Shown: positions 53,487 to 61,600, counted from the first letter of the stretch. The stretch: DNA of 64,000 nt from Allobosea lathyri (GCF_900108245.1 NZ_FNUY01000007.1:248001-312000), one strand, 5' to 3'. The notes: generated by a model not told the origin, from the letters alone. Numbers and translations: made by a program.

Positions 53487-53744
53487 ATGACCGAGACTGA
53501 GCCCCCTTCTGAGGGGGAAGGGTCTCTGCCGCTGCATCTTCGGATGGCCATTCGGATCTGTTATCCGAATAGGGCCGAGGCTGAGGGGTACGAGGACTGC
53601 GTGTTGCGACTGACCGCAACCACGCTCGCATCGAGGGGCCCGCGGGCTGCCAAGGTGCGAATGTATAAAGAAACTTTCCTCGCATGCGGTCCCACGCTTG
53701 CGAGGTTGGCCAAAAAGATTGTGATCTGGCTTATTTTCCGCTGA
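53487..53744 (+). CDS. Small protein of unknown function
   Basis: 85 residues: acidic start (TETEPPSEGEG), then PLHLRMAIRICYPNRAEAEG and a basic, hydrophobic C-terminus (TLARLAKKIVIWLIFR). No family recognised; the ribosome site is weak. It is followed 30 bp later by a strong terminator, which supports transcription with the PadR-like gene. Confidence 0.5.
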   Translation: MTETEPPSEGEGSLPLHLRMAIRICYPNRAEAEGYEDCVLRLTATTLASRGPRAAKVRMYKETFLACGPTLARLAKKIVIWLIFR

Positions 53745-53774
53745 GAGTGGCAGCTCATAGCGGACCGACAACCG

Positions 53775-53799
53775 AGGGGGCCTTTCGGGGCCCCCTTTC
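53775..53799 (+). terminator. Strong rho-independent terminator
   Basis: AGGGGGCC pairs with GGCCCCCT around TTTCGG, followed by TTCTT. It closes the plus-strand unit before the phage lysis genes, whose last gene converges from the right. Confidence 0.85.
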
Positions 53800-53958
53800 T
53801 TCTGATGGGACTTTATTTGATAATTAATCGCCGTTAGTCAAGCGTCGTGTTTGTCGCAGTGCCCATTCTCAAACTGCTGCCTTAAGAATTCGTTCCAAAT
53901 TTTCACACGAAATCGCTATTGCGCCGAGACTGAGTTGAAGTTCTTGCGCGGCGAGTGT

Positions 53959-54291
53959 TCACGGCCTCGAAGGCGAAGGAGGCGCGCCCATCCAGCGATC
54001 GAGCAGCGTCTCGATCCGGCTCGTGGAGCGCAAGACATTGCGCATGTCCGCCGCCAGTTCCACGGTCTTCTGTCGGTCCTCGGCTGCCGAGCGCCGGGCT
54101 TCCCTAGCCTCGACCTCTACCTTGTCGATACGCAGCTCGATTCGACCGATTGCCTCGGAAGCGCGGCTATCCGCATTGCTTGCATCCCTCCACCAGACGA
54201 TGCCGGCGATCGTAAGCCCGATCGCAGCCGGAATAGCCGAGGCGACGAACCTGTCCCAGAATTTGCCGTCCTGATTAACTCGCAGGTTCAT
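53959..54291 (-). CDS. Phage lysis-cassette membrane protein with coiled coil
   Basis: 110 residues: one helix near the N-terminus (FVASAIPAAIGLTIAGIVWW) and a long coiled coil (AIGRIELRIDKVEVEAREAR, RSAAEDRQKTVELAADM). That topology resembles inner-membrane spanins (i-spanins) or accessory lysis proteins. Its ATG overlaps the holin stop by 4 bp. Assignment as a spanin is inference from topology and place. Confidence 0.65.
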   Translation of the reverse strand: MNLRVNQDGKFWDRFVASAIPAAIGLTIAGIVWWRDASNADSRASEAIGRIELRIDKVEVEAREARRSAAEDRQKTVELAADMRNVLRSTSRIETLLDRWMGAPPSPSRP

Positions 54292-54839
54292 GCCCGCTTT
54301 CTCCCGAAGCCAATAGAAGGCGCGATTTCCTTCAGCGTGTGGCCGCCATTGAATACCGCAAGCCATGTCAGGGTGACGGAGCCCCATGCGCTGACAATGT
54401 CCGCCATCGGCAGCATGGGGACCACGTGCCCGCCTCCAAAAACGCCAGCGAACAGGATCACAGCCCATCCGCCGATGATGAGCCCTTGCCACGCCCCGCG
54501 CCAAAACTGCCAGGAGCCGAACCCCTTATCGATCTCCGCCGCCTGAGCATCGGTCACGCGCTGCGCCTCGATCTCCCAGAGCTTGATCAAGGCCGGCGCC
54601 TGCGCTTCGACCGTCGCGATGACGGCCGGAGCATCAGGCCGCGTCTGGGCCGCCGCCGTGACCGCTTCGGAAGTGGCGGGCACGCCGAACGCATCGGCCA
54701 AGCTTTCAATGGCCTTGCCCGCCAGCCCGCCGATTGCAGCGCCAACAGGGCCGCCGATTGCCGTCCCGATCAGGCCTCCGAGCATCGGCGCCCCCTGCTT
54801 CGCAAGCGTGCTCGCCAACGTCGAGAGAATGTCAGACAT
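54288..54839 (-). CDS. Holin, GTA 3-TM type
   Basis: 183 residues. MSDILSTLASTLAKQGAPML then GGLIGTAIGGPVGAAIGGLA is the glycine-rich first helix, with WQGLIIGGWAVILFAGVFGG and WGSVTLTWLAVFNGGHTLKE as later ones, matching the GTA_holin_3TM family. It forms inner-membrane holes for lysozyme release. The start at 54839 overlaps the lysozyme stop by 8 bp; the gene is coupled both sides. Confidence 0.85.
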   Translation of the reverse strand: MSDILSTLASTLAKQGAPMLGGLIGTAIGGPVGAAIGGLAGKAIESLADAFGVPATSEAVTAAAQTRPDAPAVIATVEAQAPALIKLWEIEAQRVTDAQAAEIDKGFGSWQFWRGAWQGLIIGGWAVILFAGVFGGGHVVPMLPMADIVSAWGSVTLTWLAVFNGGHTLKEIAPSIGFGRKRA

Positions 54840-55566
54840 TGGCGGCCTCCTGCCGGAATGCAGTCGCTTCATCGCGACGGTTGCGGGATCGGATGACGAG
54901 GAAGGCGACGGCGCCGAGGACCACCACGGCCAAGATGGCGATGACGCCCCAGCTCGTCGCGCCGTCGGCCGCGACCGGCGAGACAGCCACGCTGGCGCTG
55001 CCAGTTCCGGCCGCAGTCGCATCGCGATTGGCCTTGCCCTCGGACCTGTCGGCCTCCAGCAGTAGCGTGACCTTTGCCGCCGATCCGGTGACGCCCATCC
55101 AGGCGAGCGCCATCGTCGTTGCCTTGGCGCGGATGTCAGCGACGCGGCGCGACCACCCCTTGCCGAAGGTCGACCACGTCCCGAGCCGCTTGAGGAAGCC
55201 GAGGCGGATATCGCAGAACTGCGCGACGAAGGCCCTGGCGTCGGCGCCGGCTTTCACCTGGGCAGCCCATCCTTTCCCGCGCGAGACACCCGAGTTTACG
55301 GACGCGTCGAACACACAGAGGTCGGCGCCGGGCAGGTATCGGCCGCAATTGGCCGCGTCCCAATAGTACTTGCGATAGATGGGCTCGACCGCCTTGAGGG
55401 TCAGAGCCTTGACCTCCGCCTTGCTTGCGGGGCGTCCAAGCCAGCCCGAAAGCGTGCCGATCGTGACGCCGAGGTTGGTTGCGCCGCCGGGGTCTTTGGG
55501 GTGGTCGACGTACCCGCCCTCATAGGCGAGCGTGATCGGAAGGCAGGCAGGGAATCGGTCGGTCAT
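54832..55566 (-). CDS. GH108 N-acetylmuramidase (phage lysozyme) with C-terminal anchor
   Basis: 244 residues. ITLAYEGGYVDHPKDPGGAT holds the catalytic Glu of the EGGY motif; NLGVTIGTLSGWLG, YWDAANCGRYLPGADLCVFD and a peptidoglycan-binding region (FVAQFCDIRLGFLKRLGTWS) follow. Unlike the usual ~180-residue enzyme, it has an Ala/Ser-rich linker and a C-terminal helix (GVIAILAVVVLGAVAFLVIR), so it is probably membrane-held until the holin acts. It overlaps the small lipoprotein gene upstream and the holin gene downstream. Confidence 0.9.
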   Translation of the reverse strand: MTDRFPACLPITLAYEGGYVDHPKDPGGATNLGVTIGTLSGWLGRPASKAEVKALTLKAVEPIYRKYYWDAANCGRYLPGADLCVFDASVNSGVSRGKGWAAQVKAGADARAFVAQFCDIRLGFLKRLGTWSTFGKGWSRRVADIRAKATTMALAWMGVTGSAAKVTLLLEADRSEGKANRDATAAGTGSASVAVSPVAADGATSWGVIAILAVVVLGAVAFLVIRSRNRRDEATAFRQEAANV

Positions 55567-55688
55567 CGGCGCTGCCCCTCATGCGAGGGAACGGCCTTCC
55601 AAATGCCTTCGCCCATAGGTTGGGGCCGGGCGGCACATGCGGAGAGAAGCGCGAGCGCCAGCGCGCCCGTGAGGACAAATCGGATCAT
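55563..55688 (-). CDS. 41-residue lipoprotein in the lysis cassette (o-spanin-like)
   Basis: The ATG at 55688 follows CCGGAGCCGACC. MIRFVLTGALALALLSAC is a lipoprotein signal with the cysteine at 18, then a 23-residue proline/glycine-containing mature part. Its TGA overlaps the lysozyme ATG. Size, lipobox and location recall outer-membrane spanins such as Rz1, but those usually lie downstream of the lysozyme, so the role is inferred. Confidence 0.7.
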   Translation of the reverse strand: MIRFVLTGALALALLSACAARPQPMGEGIWKAVPSHEGQRR

Positions 55689-55701
55689 GGTCGGCTCCGG
55701 G

Positions 55702-56151
55702 TCAGACTAGGAGGATGAGGGCGCCCCAGAGCAGCCCGACGCCGATTTCGGCGAGGATGATCGGAGCGGTTGGGGAGAGCCGCCACGCGGCCTCATAGAG
55801 CGCGACGACAAGGGCAGCGAAGAACGGCGCGACCGCGCTCAGCCAGGGTTCCCCGCCGACAAATCCGACGAGCGCAAGACCGGGCAAGATCAGCACATGG
55901 CGCAGGAACAGCGCGAGGTGATCGGAGCCGCCCGAGACTGCACCAATTGCCCGCTCAAGTGCATCGATCGGCCGGAAGGGATCAATCGGCAATCGGCCCA
56001 GGTCGAACCAGCGGCCCCAGGCGAACAGCCCCCATAAAAGGTAGGTGACGGCCAGCGAGGCCGCGACCGGCCACGGCTGCACGAGCGCTGCGAGCAGGCC
56101 CACCGCGGGCGCGACGTACCAGAGCGGGCGGCCGTGCAGCCAAGCCGGCAT
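55702..56151 (-). CDS. Phage membrane protein, possible 5' frameshift
   Basis: 149 residues with three to four hydrophobic helices (YVAPAVGLLAALVQPWPVAA, LAVTYLLWGLFAWG, VAPFFAALVVALYEAAW, EIGVGLLWGALILLV). No family name is certain. Upstream of the ATG the same frame continues with ICNRVRGDDRW, which joins smoothly to MPAWLHGRPLW. A likely true start, ATG 56218 inside the small-terminase end, reads MASQADATIEADLQ in the neighbouring frame, so one base may have been lost or gained near 56175. Confidence 0.65.
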   Translation of the reverse strand: MPAWLHGRPLWYVAPAVGLLAALVQPWPVAASLAVTYLLWGLFAWGRWFDLGRLPIDPFRPIDALERAIGAVSGGSDHLALFLRHVLILPGLALVGFVGGEPWLSAVAPFFAALVVALYEAAWRLSPTAPIILAEIGVGLLWGALILLV

Positions 56152-56201
56152 CCAACGGTCATCGCCACGGACGCGGTTGCAGATCGGCCTCTATCGTCGC
56201 G

Positions 56202-56639
56202 TCAGCCTGGCTTGCCATTGAGGAGAATGGTTGGCGTCAACGCGACTGCGCCGGAGTGCTCCAACTGCGTCTTGTCGCCGTATTTCTTGGGCTGGAGCTT
56301 GCTCGCCATCCACTTGCGGGCGTCGACCCTCAAGCGTCGGTGCTCGATCATATCGCCCGTCGTCGTCTCAATGCCGTTCGGGCCGCTCTTGGATTTCGTG
56401 CCCTCTTCCGTCGTGTCAGCGATGTCTAGGATTTCATCGAACAGCGCATCGGCCTGAGCTTCGCGCGCGATCGCGTATTGGTCCCGAAAGGCCTCGTTGC
56501 TGACCAACCAGCGAAAGACCATCGACTTCGCCGGCATGTCGTCATCAGCGCAGATCGAGCGAAGGCTCTGCCCATCGGCAATGCGCTCGCAAATCGTGTC
56601 TGCCGTCTCCTGCGTGAACGTTGATCGCCGTCCTGTCAT
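56202..56639 (-). CDS. Small terminase subunit (Sf6 gp1-like)
   Basis: 145 residues. RRSTFTQETADTICERIADG then QSLRSICADDDMPAKSMVFR is the N-terminal helix-turn-helix; WLVSNEAFRDQYAIAREAQA, DALFDEILDIADTTEEG and RRLRVDARKWMASKLQPKKY the conserved ring-forming helices. It recognises the pac/cos site to start packaging. No large terminase follows; the next genes are a membrane protein and the lysis cassette. That is unusual for a phage genome. Confidence 0.88.
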   Translation of the reverse strand: MTGRRSTFTQETADTICERIADGQSLRSICADDDMPAKSMVFRWLVSNEAFRDQYAIAREAQADALFDEILDIADTTEEGTKSKSGPNGIETTTGDMIEHRRLRVDARKWMASKLQPKKYGDKTQLEHSGAVALTPTILLNGKPG

Positions 56640-56889
56640 TGTTGAACCTGCCACCTCTTCAACTGTCGGCCACGTCGAAGCCCGGCATAGCGACCGGGCC
56701 GACAGGCCGCCTCGACATCGCGACAATCTTGAGGATCGCGGGTGGGCAGCCGGTCTTGTCAGCCTGCTCGGACCACCAGGCCACTGATCCCGTGGCTGCA
56801 TCCTGCTTGTCGAATTTCGTGAGCTAAACGAGAGTCTGAACCGGTAATTCACGCCGTGCTATTAGGGACCACGGAATACGGGGGCTTGC

Positions 56890-57354
56890 ATGGCGATTCG
56901 ATGGACTAGGGAAGCCATGCGGCTTCGGGAATACCGACGCGGGCTAGTCAAACTGCGCGCCATCTATCATCAGGAAACGTTAGATACGATCAGCAAACTG
57001 GACGGGCGAGAGCGCCATGAAAAACTTGGCGAGCTTCACGGGCAACAAGCTTTCGAAGAACAGGAATACGTCGATCAAATTGACCAGATACACAGCGAAC
57101 GTCTAACTCGCCGAGCTATGAGACTGCGCGTTCCACTTCCGACTGATCAAGACAACTGGTCGCGCTCGAATTGGAATGGTCGTTCTTCTCTGACCGACGC
57201 CGCATTCCATAACTTGCGGGGCGCGGTACGGAAGGAGGCGCTGGAGCAGCGGGCGTCTTGGGAATGGTGGCTAAAGACCCTCGGGACAGCTGTTACCGCT
57301 CTAACTGGGTTAGGCGGAGTTGTTATCGGCATCTTGGCCTTTATGTCGAAGTGA
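56890..57354 (+). CDS. Hypothetical tail-anchored protein (moron-like)
   Basis: 154 residues, opposite in direction to the surrounding phage genes. A charged helical body (RLREYRRGLVKLRAIYHQET, RHEKLGELHGQQAFEEQEYV) ends in a transmembrane helix (LGTAVTALTGLGGVVIGILA). Codon use is less GC-rich than the neighbours. This is the usual profile of a moron gene. No family recognised. Confidence 0.6.
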   Translation: MAIRWTREAMRLREYRRGLVKLRAIYHQETLDTISKLDGRERHEKLGELHGQQAFEEQEYVDQIDQIHSERLTRRAMRLRVPLPTDQDNWSRSNWNGRSSLTDAAFHNLRGAVRKEALEQRASWEWWLKTLGTAVTALTGLGGVVIGILAFMSK

Positions 57355-57379
57355 CACTTATCGCCGCCGCCCAGTCTGG

Positions 57380-57727
57380 TCAGTTTCGCTGCAACCACGT
57401 CCCGGCACGAGTGAAGCCCTGCGACGCTTGGAAATCGGAGCCAATCTCCATCACGAAGAGAGCATCCTTACCGCCTAAAAATGGCTCAGTTCCGGCGTAA
57501 CCGCCCTTTCCTGGCGATTCCAAAGCGGCAAGGATTTGGCCTGACGCCAGCTTCGACGAAATAAAATACCCAAAGGTGTCACCACCCAACGAACGGAACA
57601 CTTGTTCCGGAGATCCTTGGCCCAACTGTGCGAGTTGGGCTTGCAGAGGCGGAACCACTTTTGCGAGGTTGTCGCGCGTCGTGTCGTAAACTCGTACGAG
57701 CACAAGAAAACGCTTCAGCTTGTCCAT
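57380..57727 (-). CDS. Hypothetical protein in phage region
   Basis: 115 residues, soluble-looking: MDKLKRFLVLVRVYDTTRDN, LQAQLAQLGQGSPEQVFRSL then GGDTFGYFISSKLASGQILA. CAGGTCTCAT precedes the ATG. No family recognised. It converges on the tail-anchored protein and lies downstream of the nusG-like gene with a 127-bp gap. Confidence 0.6.
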   Translation of the reverse strand: MDKLKRFLVLVRVYDTTRDNLAKVVPPLQAQLAQLGQGSPEQVFRSLGGDTFGYFISSKLASGQILAALESPGKGGYAGTEPFLGGKDALFVMEIGSDFQASQGFTRAGTWLQRN

Positions 57728-57854
57728 ATGAGACCTGTCTGGGGTTGATTATGGCACAAGCCTACATTGCACGTTTTTCAACGCCGCAGGGCGCGAGGCG
57801 CTCAGCCCGCCGAAGCAAGGGCACCCAGACGCGTAAGCCGCAAATCATTTGTAC

Positions 57855-58505
57855 TCATTCGGCGGCCAGAAGTCCAATATTCATCCGCACGGTTGTTTCG
57901 GCTCCGAACATACCCACAAGCAATTCCGCTTCCTGCCGCCCAAGAACCTCCCGCACCGTCGCGTGAAATCCCATGAATGGGCCGGACATGATCTTGACGG
58001 AGTCGTTGACGTCAACGGGCTTGCGCTTCTGCGGGGGTGGCGGCGGCGCGTTCTGGAAGGCCGCTATCGCCGCTATCTCATGTGGCTTGACCCGCGCCCA
58101 GGCAGGCCCATCCCGCACGACATCCACCACGCCGTCTATTTCGCGAATGGCGCCATCGGGGACGCCGGCCACGAACAAATACCGGGGATAAGTCGCGACG
58201 TCGTATACCACCTGTCGATGACGAGTCGTGCTGATGCGACGGAGCAGCGGCAGGAACGTGGTCCAACCGGCCTCCTCCAGCCCCTTGCGAACATGCTCCT
58301 CGCGGCGCGGCGCCGTGTAGACGAGATACCAGTCCAAACCGGTGTCCAGATCAGAAGAAACCGGGACGCGCGTTTCAACTATACCGAGGACCGGCGCCGA
58401 CGCGACCTCCTCCCTCGATTGCTGCGACGCGAGCGCTGCGGCGCGGCGGGCGGCACGAGCACGAGCTACGCGGGAACGGCATTTTGATTTCTTCGCCCTG
58501 CTCAT
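57855..58505 (-). CDS. Phage-encoded NusG-like transcription factor
   Basis: 216 residues. After a 55-residue Arg/Ala-rich N-terminus, the NGN domain reads DWYLVYTAPRREEHVRKGLE, GWTTFLPLLRRISTTRH, YPRYLFVAGVPDGAIREIDG (about 58-150). A Pro-rich linker (PPPPPQKR) leads to the KOW domain VDVNDSVKIMSGPFMGFHAT (about 164-210). NusG paralogues (RfaH, LoaP, phage forms) bind RNA polymerase to stop pausing and termination over chosen operons. Its start overlaps the gene upstream, within the early minus-strand operon, so it may serve as the late antiterminator. Confidence 0.9.
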   Translation of the reverse strand: MSRAKKSKCRSRVARARAARRAAALASQQSREEVASAPVLGIVETRVPVSSDLDTGLDWYLVYTAPRREEHVRKGLEEAGWTTFLPLLRRISTTRHRQVVYDVATYPRYLFVAGVPDGAIREIDGVVDVVRDGPAWARVKPHEIAAIAAFQNAPPPPPQKRKPVDVNDSVKIMSGPFMGFHATVREVLGRQEAELLVGMFGAETTVRMNIGLLAAE

Positions 58506-58711
58506 TTGCTCGGCGCACCCTCTATCTCGCGAAATGCCTTGGCTATGGCCGCTTTTACGAAAGGCCAGCCGTCACGTTCCCAGAAGATCGTGCCGCCCTG
58601 GCGCTCTCCCAGATGCGTGCTGATGGTAGGTGAGCCGAGCATACGGAGCTGCGCGCAAAGGGCGCTGGCGCGCTCCTCCGGTGTGGGGGACGTCGTCGTA
58701 TTGCTGGTCAT
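58502..58711 (-). CDS. Small phage protein of unknown function
   Basis: 69 residues; MTSNTTTSPTPEERASALCA then GERQGGTIFWERDGWPFVKA. CGGAGAGCAGC is its ribosome site. It overlaps the initiator gene upstream and the nusG-like gene downstream, each by 4 bp, so it belongs to the early operon. Confidence 0.7.
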   Translation of the reverse strand: MTSNTTTSPTPEERASALCAQLRMLGSPTISTHLGERQGGTIFWERDGWPFVKAAIAKAFREIEGAPSK

Positions 58712-59637
58712 GCTGCTCTCCGGGCTTCGACGCCAAGTTTCGCAAGGATGGTCGTCGACACGGCACTGCCGGGCTCGCCGGGCGCCGGCCCCCATGCATG
58801 ACTGGTCCAACTCGTCGGGTCATTCCGCCAGTTGGCGACCGGGATGCGCCAGCTCTCGACGTCGTCGGCGGCCGTTGCGCCGACAGTGCCGGGCGCGTCG
58901 AAGTGATCTTCCCAGCCGTCACGGTTCAACCACGTCGCCGAATGCGGGATGAACTCTGTCCCCTCTGCGCCACGCTTGGCCTCGGCGGCGGCAAACGCCT
59001 TGGCGCCCGCGATTATCCTTTCGGGATCTGCTCCGCCCTTGACCTTGGCATCGAAGCGCTTTTTCGCGTTGGCGCGGGGATCGACGCCCTTGCGCTTGGG
59101 ATAAGCTGCCCGGAACCGCTCGAATGCGTCATCGCTTGCAGCCTTCGAAGGCTTTCCGATGGGCTGCTTTGCTTCTGTCGATTTCCCTGCCAAATCGGAC
59201 GTATTATCTAATTCCTTGTTTTCCTTGTCTTCTACTTTGTATCGGTCGTGTATCGGAAGTGTATCGGCGGGCGTATCGCTAGGTGTATCGCCGGGCAGGC
59301 TCACGCGCTGATATTTGTCATAATTACAGATACTTATGACCAACACGCCTGTATCGCTTCGCGTATCGATCATCGTATCGGTTTTGAGACGCCCCAAAAA
59401 TCGCTGAACCTTGCCCAGCTTCCACCCCCAGGCCTCCGAAATGAAGCGATAGGAGTGCGCGACCTGTCCGCGCCCGATCTCGATCGTGGCCGATCCGACG
59501 CGCTTGCGGTGAGGCTTCCAAGCGGCCTGAGACAACAGCCAGATCCACGCCTCGCGCAGCGAATACGGCCCCGGCTCGGCAAGCGTCGGGTGTTCCCAGA
59601 TGCCGCGATCGACAGCGAAGACGCCTCGCTCACTCAT
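58708..59637 (-). CDS. Phage replication initiator (lambda O/DnaD-like role)
   Basis: 309 residues. The N-terminal winged-helix-type part (LREAWIWLLSQAAWKPHRKR, VGSATIEIGRGQVAHSYRFI, GKVQRFLGRLKTDTMIDTRS) is typical of phage initiators. A repetitive linker follows (SLPGDTPSDTPADTLPIHDR), then a helicase-loader-like helical region (FERFRAAYPKRKGVDPRANA). The linker's DTP repeats are the coded form of the GTATCG iterons at 59239-59380. It overlaps the DnaB-type helicase gene, its probable partner. Confidence 0.82.
   Translation of the reverse strand: MSERGVFAVDRGIWEHPTLAEPGPYSLREAWIWLLSQAAWKPHRKRVGSATIEIGRGQVAHSYRFISEAWGWKLGKVQRFLGRLKTDTMIDTRSDTGVLVISICNYDKYQRVSLPGDTPSDTPADTLPIHDRYKVEDKENKELDNTSDLAGKSTEAKQPIGKPSKAASDDAFERFRAAYPKRKGVDPRANAKKRFDAKVKGGADPERIIAGAKAFAAAEAKRGAEGTEFIPHSATWLNRDGWEDHFDAPGTVGATAADDVESWRIPVANWRNDPTSWTSHAWGPAPGEPGSAVSTTILAKLGVEARRAA
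59239..59380. repeat. Eight GTATCG iterons with AT-rich insert: candidate replication origin
   Basis: GTATCG starts at 59239, 59250, 59261, 59273 and 59285 (steps of 11, 11, 12, 12), then at 59351, 59363 and 59375 (12, 12). Between the two sets, about 59310-59340 is AT-rich (GATATTTGTCATAATTACAG). Phased iterons beside an AT-rich segment inside the initiator gene reproduce the layout of the lambda origin in gene O. Confidence 0.75.
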
Positions 59638-61064
59638 GCCGCGTTTCCCATCATATCAACGACGATGGAGCGGGCCGGGTCGCACCACAGCGTGACGCGC
59701 CCTGTCGAGCCCTGCCGGGCCTTTTCGATACCGATCTCGACGAGGTTCTGAGTGCGCTGATATTCGTTCAGGGCCTCGCCATCGCGGTCGCGATATTTCT
59801 TGGAGTTGAGGATGTAATAGGCCTCACGATAGAGCATCAGGACGGCGTCTGCAGCCTCCTCGATCTCGCCGGAGGCGCGTAGGTCCGCAAGCGTCGGACG
59901 CTTCTCGTCGCGGCCCTCTGATGCGCGGTTGACCTGACAACCGAGGATGACGGCACAGCCGAGTTGCTTCGCCAGCACCTTTGCGCCGTTGGCAATCTCG
60001 CCCAGCTCATTGACGCGGTTGCCCTGATAGCGATTAGGAGGCTTCACGATTTGGCAATGGTCGATGACGACCAACCGGAGCCGCTTCCCCTCGCACTCCA
60101 GCCGTGCGGCTTCCCGGCGGCATGAGACCATCATGTCGGCGATGCTCAGGGCTGGCGTGTCGTCAATGAGCAGCGGCACGCCGTCAAACTGGTCGCGCTC
60201 CCATTCGATCATGTCGAGATCGGATTCGGCGACATGGCCGGCAAGGATATCGCCATAGGACGGCGACTTGCCGCCGATCCGCTCGGCGATGATCCGCGCG
60301 ATGATTTCCGACGATGGCACCTCTAGGGAAAAGAATGCCACGCCGTGGCCGGCGCGACTGACCTTGCCGGCGATCGACGACGCCACCATCGTCTTGCCCA
60401 TGCCCGTCCGGCCTGCCAGGACGATCAGGGAGCCCGGCGCAAGCCCTCGGCTGGGCAAGTGCCTGTCGAGTGTCACAAGGCCTGTGCCAGGGGGCCGCAC
60501 GATATCGCCGGACATCATGCCCCGGACGTCGGTTGCCAAAGTCTTCGCGATACTTGCTGCCGTGCCCCGGCGCGTGCCCTTGCGGTCTAGCGTGACCTCC
60601 CGGACTTCATCGAGATGCGACAGGCTTTGCTCGACGAGCTGGATGGCGTCCATTGTCAGGGCGGTAGACCGGACGTTATCGCCCATGTCAGCGATCCGCC
60701 GAAGTGCCCAATTCGCCTTAATGTTGCGAGCGTATTGCCCAAAGACTGCCGGATGCGCCGCAATCCCCAAAAGCTGCGCCTGCGCCTCATAGAAGCTCAC
60801 GCCAGCCCCGAACATCGTACCGATGCCCCCTTGCAGCACAGACCGCAGGTCGATGGCATCGCCGCGCATAGCCACGGCCCTGATGCGTTCCCAGAGAAGG
60901 CCAAGCCCTTCGTCGAGGAAATGCACGGCCTCAAGCCCGGCTGACAATGCCGGGCCTGCCTTGTCGGGTGTCATCAGAACGCCGCCGAGCAGTGCAGCTT
61001 CTAGTTCAGTCGTGCTCGCCGCCCATTCCGTCCGCTGTTCGCCGGACGCCGAGGCGGGAGGCAT
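59634..61064 (-). CDS. DnaB-type replicative helicase
   Basis: 476 residues. The N-terminal DnaB domain (about 17-125) has LEAALLGGVLMTPD. The RecA-like C-terminal domain has Walker A LAGRTGMGKTMVASSIAG (about 216-233), FSLEVPSSEIIARIIAERIG, Walker B RLVVIDHCQIVKPP (about 330-343) and GCQVNRASEGRDEKRPTLAD with the arginine finger. It unwinds the fork for the element's replication. The ATG at 61064 overlaps the preceding stop; a TTG one codon earlier is possible. It precedes the initiator gene with a 4-bp overlap. Confidence 0.93.
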   Translation of the reverse strand: MPPASASGEQRTEWAASTTELEAALLGGVLMTPDKAGPALSAGLEAVHFLDEGLGLLWERIRAVAMRGDAIDLRSVLQGGIGTMFGAGVSFYEAQAQLLGIAAHPAVFGQYARNIKANWALRRIADMGDNVRSTALTMDAIQLVEQSLSHLDEVREVTLDRKGTRRGTAASIAKTLATDVRGMMSGDIVRPPGTGLVTLDRHLPSRGLAPGSLIVLAGRTGMGKTMVASSIAGKVSRAGHGVAFFSLEVPSSEIIARIIAERIGGKSPSYGDILAGHVAESDLDMIEWERDQFDGVPLLIDDTPALSIADMMVSCRREAARLECEGKRLRLVVIDHCQIVKPPNRYQGNRVNELGEIANGAKVLAKQLGCAVILGCQVNRASEGRDEKRPTLADLRASGEIEEAADAVLMLYREAYYILNSKKYRDRDGEALNEYQRTQNLVEIGIEKARQGSTGRVTLWCDPARSIVVDMMGNAA

Positions 61065-61288
61065 CAAGTGCGCCTCCGGTCTGAGAGGCGCGCGATGCCT
61101 CCCCCCATGGCAGGCTCGCGCCCTTCATACACGCGAAGCCAGCGGCCCCATGCCTTGCCGGCCGCCAGACCGTCCTGAATGGACAACGTCTCTTTGGCGC
61201 GGTTCTGCGCTGCGACGTATTCATTCCAAAGCCGGGTCACATGGTCGGGGACCGGCGCGTCCGCAATCTTCGTTACGGTTGCGATCAT
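61064..61288 (-). CDS. Small early phage protein
   Basis: 74 residues: VTKIADAPVPDHVTRLWNEY, VAAQNRAKETLSIQDGLAAG, KAWGRWLRVYEGREP. Helical, no recognised family. Its start overlaps the Cro-like stop and its stop overlaps the helicase start, so it is part of the early operon. Confidence 0.7.
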   Translation of the reverse strand: MIATVTKIADAPVPDHVTRLWNEYVAAQNRAKETLSIQDGLAAGKAWGRWLRVYEGREPAMGGGIARLSDRRRT

Positions 61289-61572
61289 GGTGCGACGTCC
61301 TCGCGCGTGGCGCGTCCCGCACCTGCATGTGCGTGGGCGGGCGCGGAGGCCGATTTCTCGATATGGGCCGCTCGCGCGTCCGCCCATGAGCTGGCTTTGA
61401 TTTTGCCACGGCTCAGTTTCTCAACCGCAGCGATGACGTCCGGGCGCGGCTGGCGCTCGCCCCGCTCGTATCGGCTCCATGTCCGCGCCGGGTTCAGCCC
61501 TGCGAGGCCGATGCACTTCGCGACATGCTCCTGAGAAAGACCAGCCTTGGTTCGCCATTCAATGGGAAGCAT
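61285..61572 (-). CDS. Cro-like helix-turn-helix regulator
   Basis: 95 residues. MLPIEWRTKAGLSQEHVAKC, then TWSRYERGERQPRPDVIAAV is a short XRE-type helix-turn-helix. It is the first gene of the minus-strand early operon and diverges from the repressor gene, the place of cro in lambdoid phages. The C-terminal 40 residues are Ala/His-rich and probably unstructured. Confidence 0.82.
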   Translation of the reverse strand: MLPIEWRTKAGLSQEHVAKCIGLAGLNPARTWSRYERGERQPRPDVIAAVEKLSRGKIKASSWADARAAHIEKSASAPAHAHAGAGRATREDVAP

Positions 61573-61600
61573 TTTCCGCTTTCGACCAAAAATAAACCAA

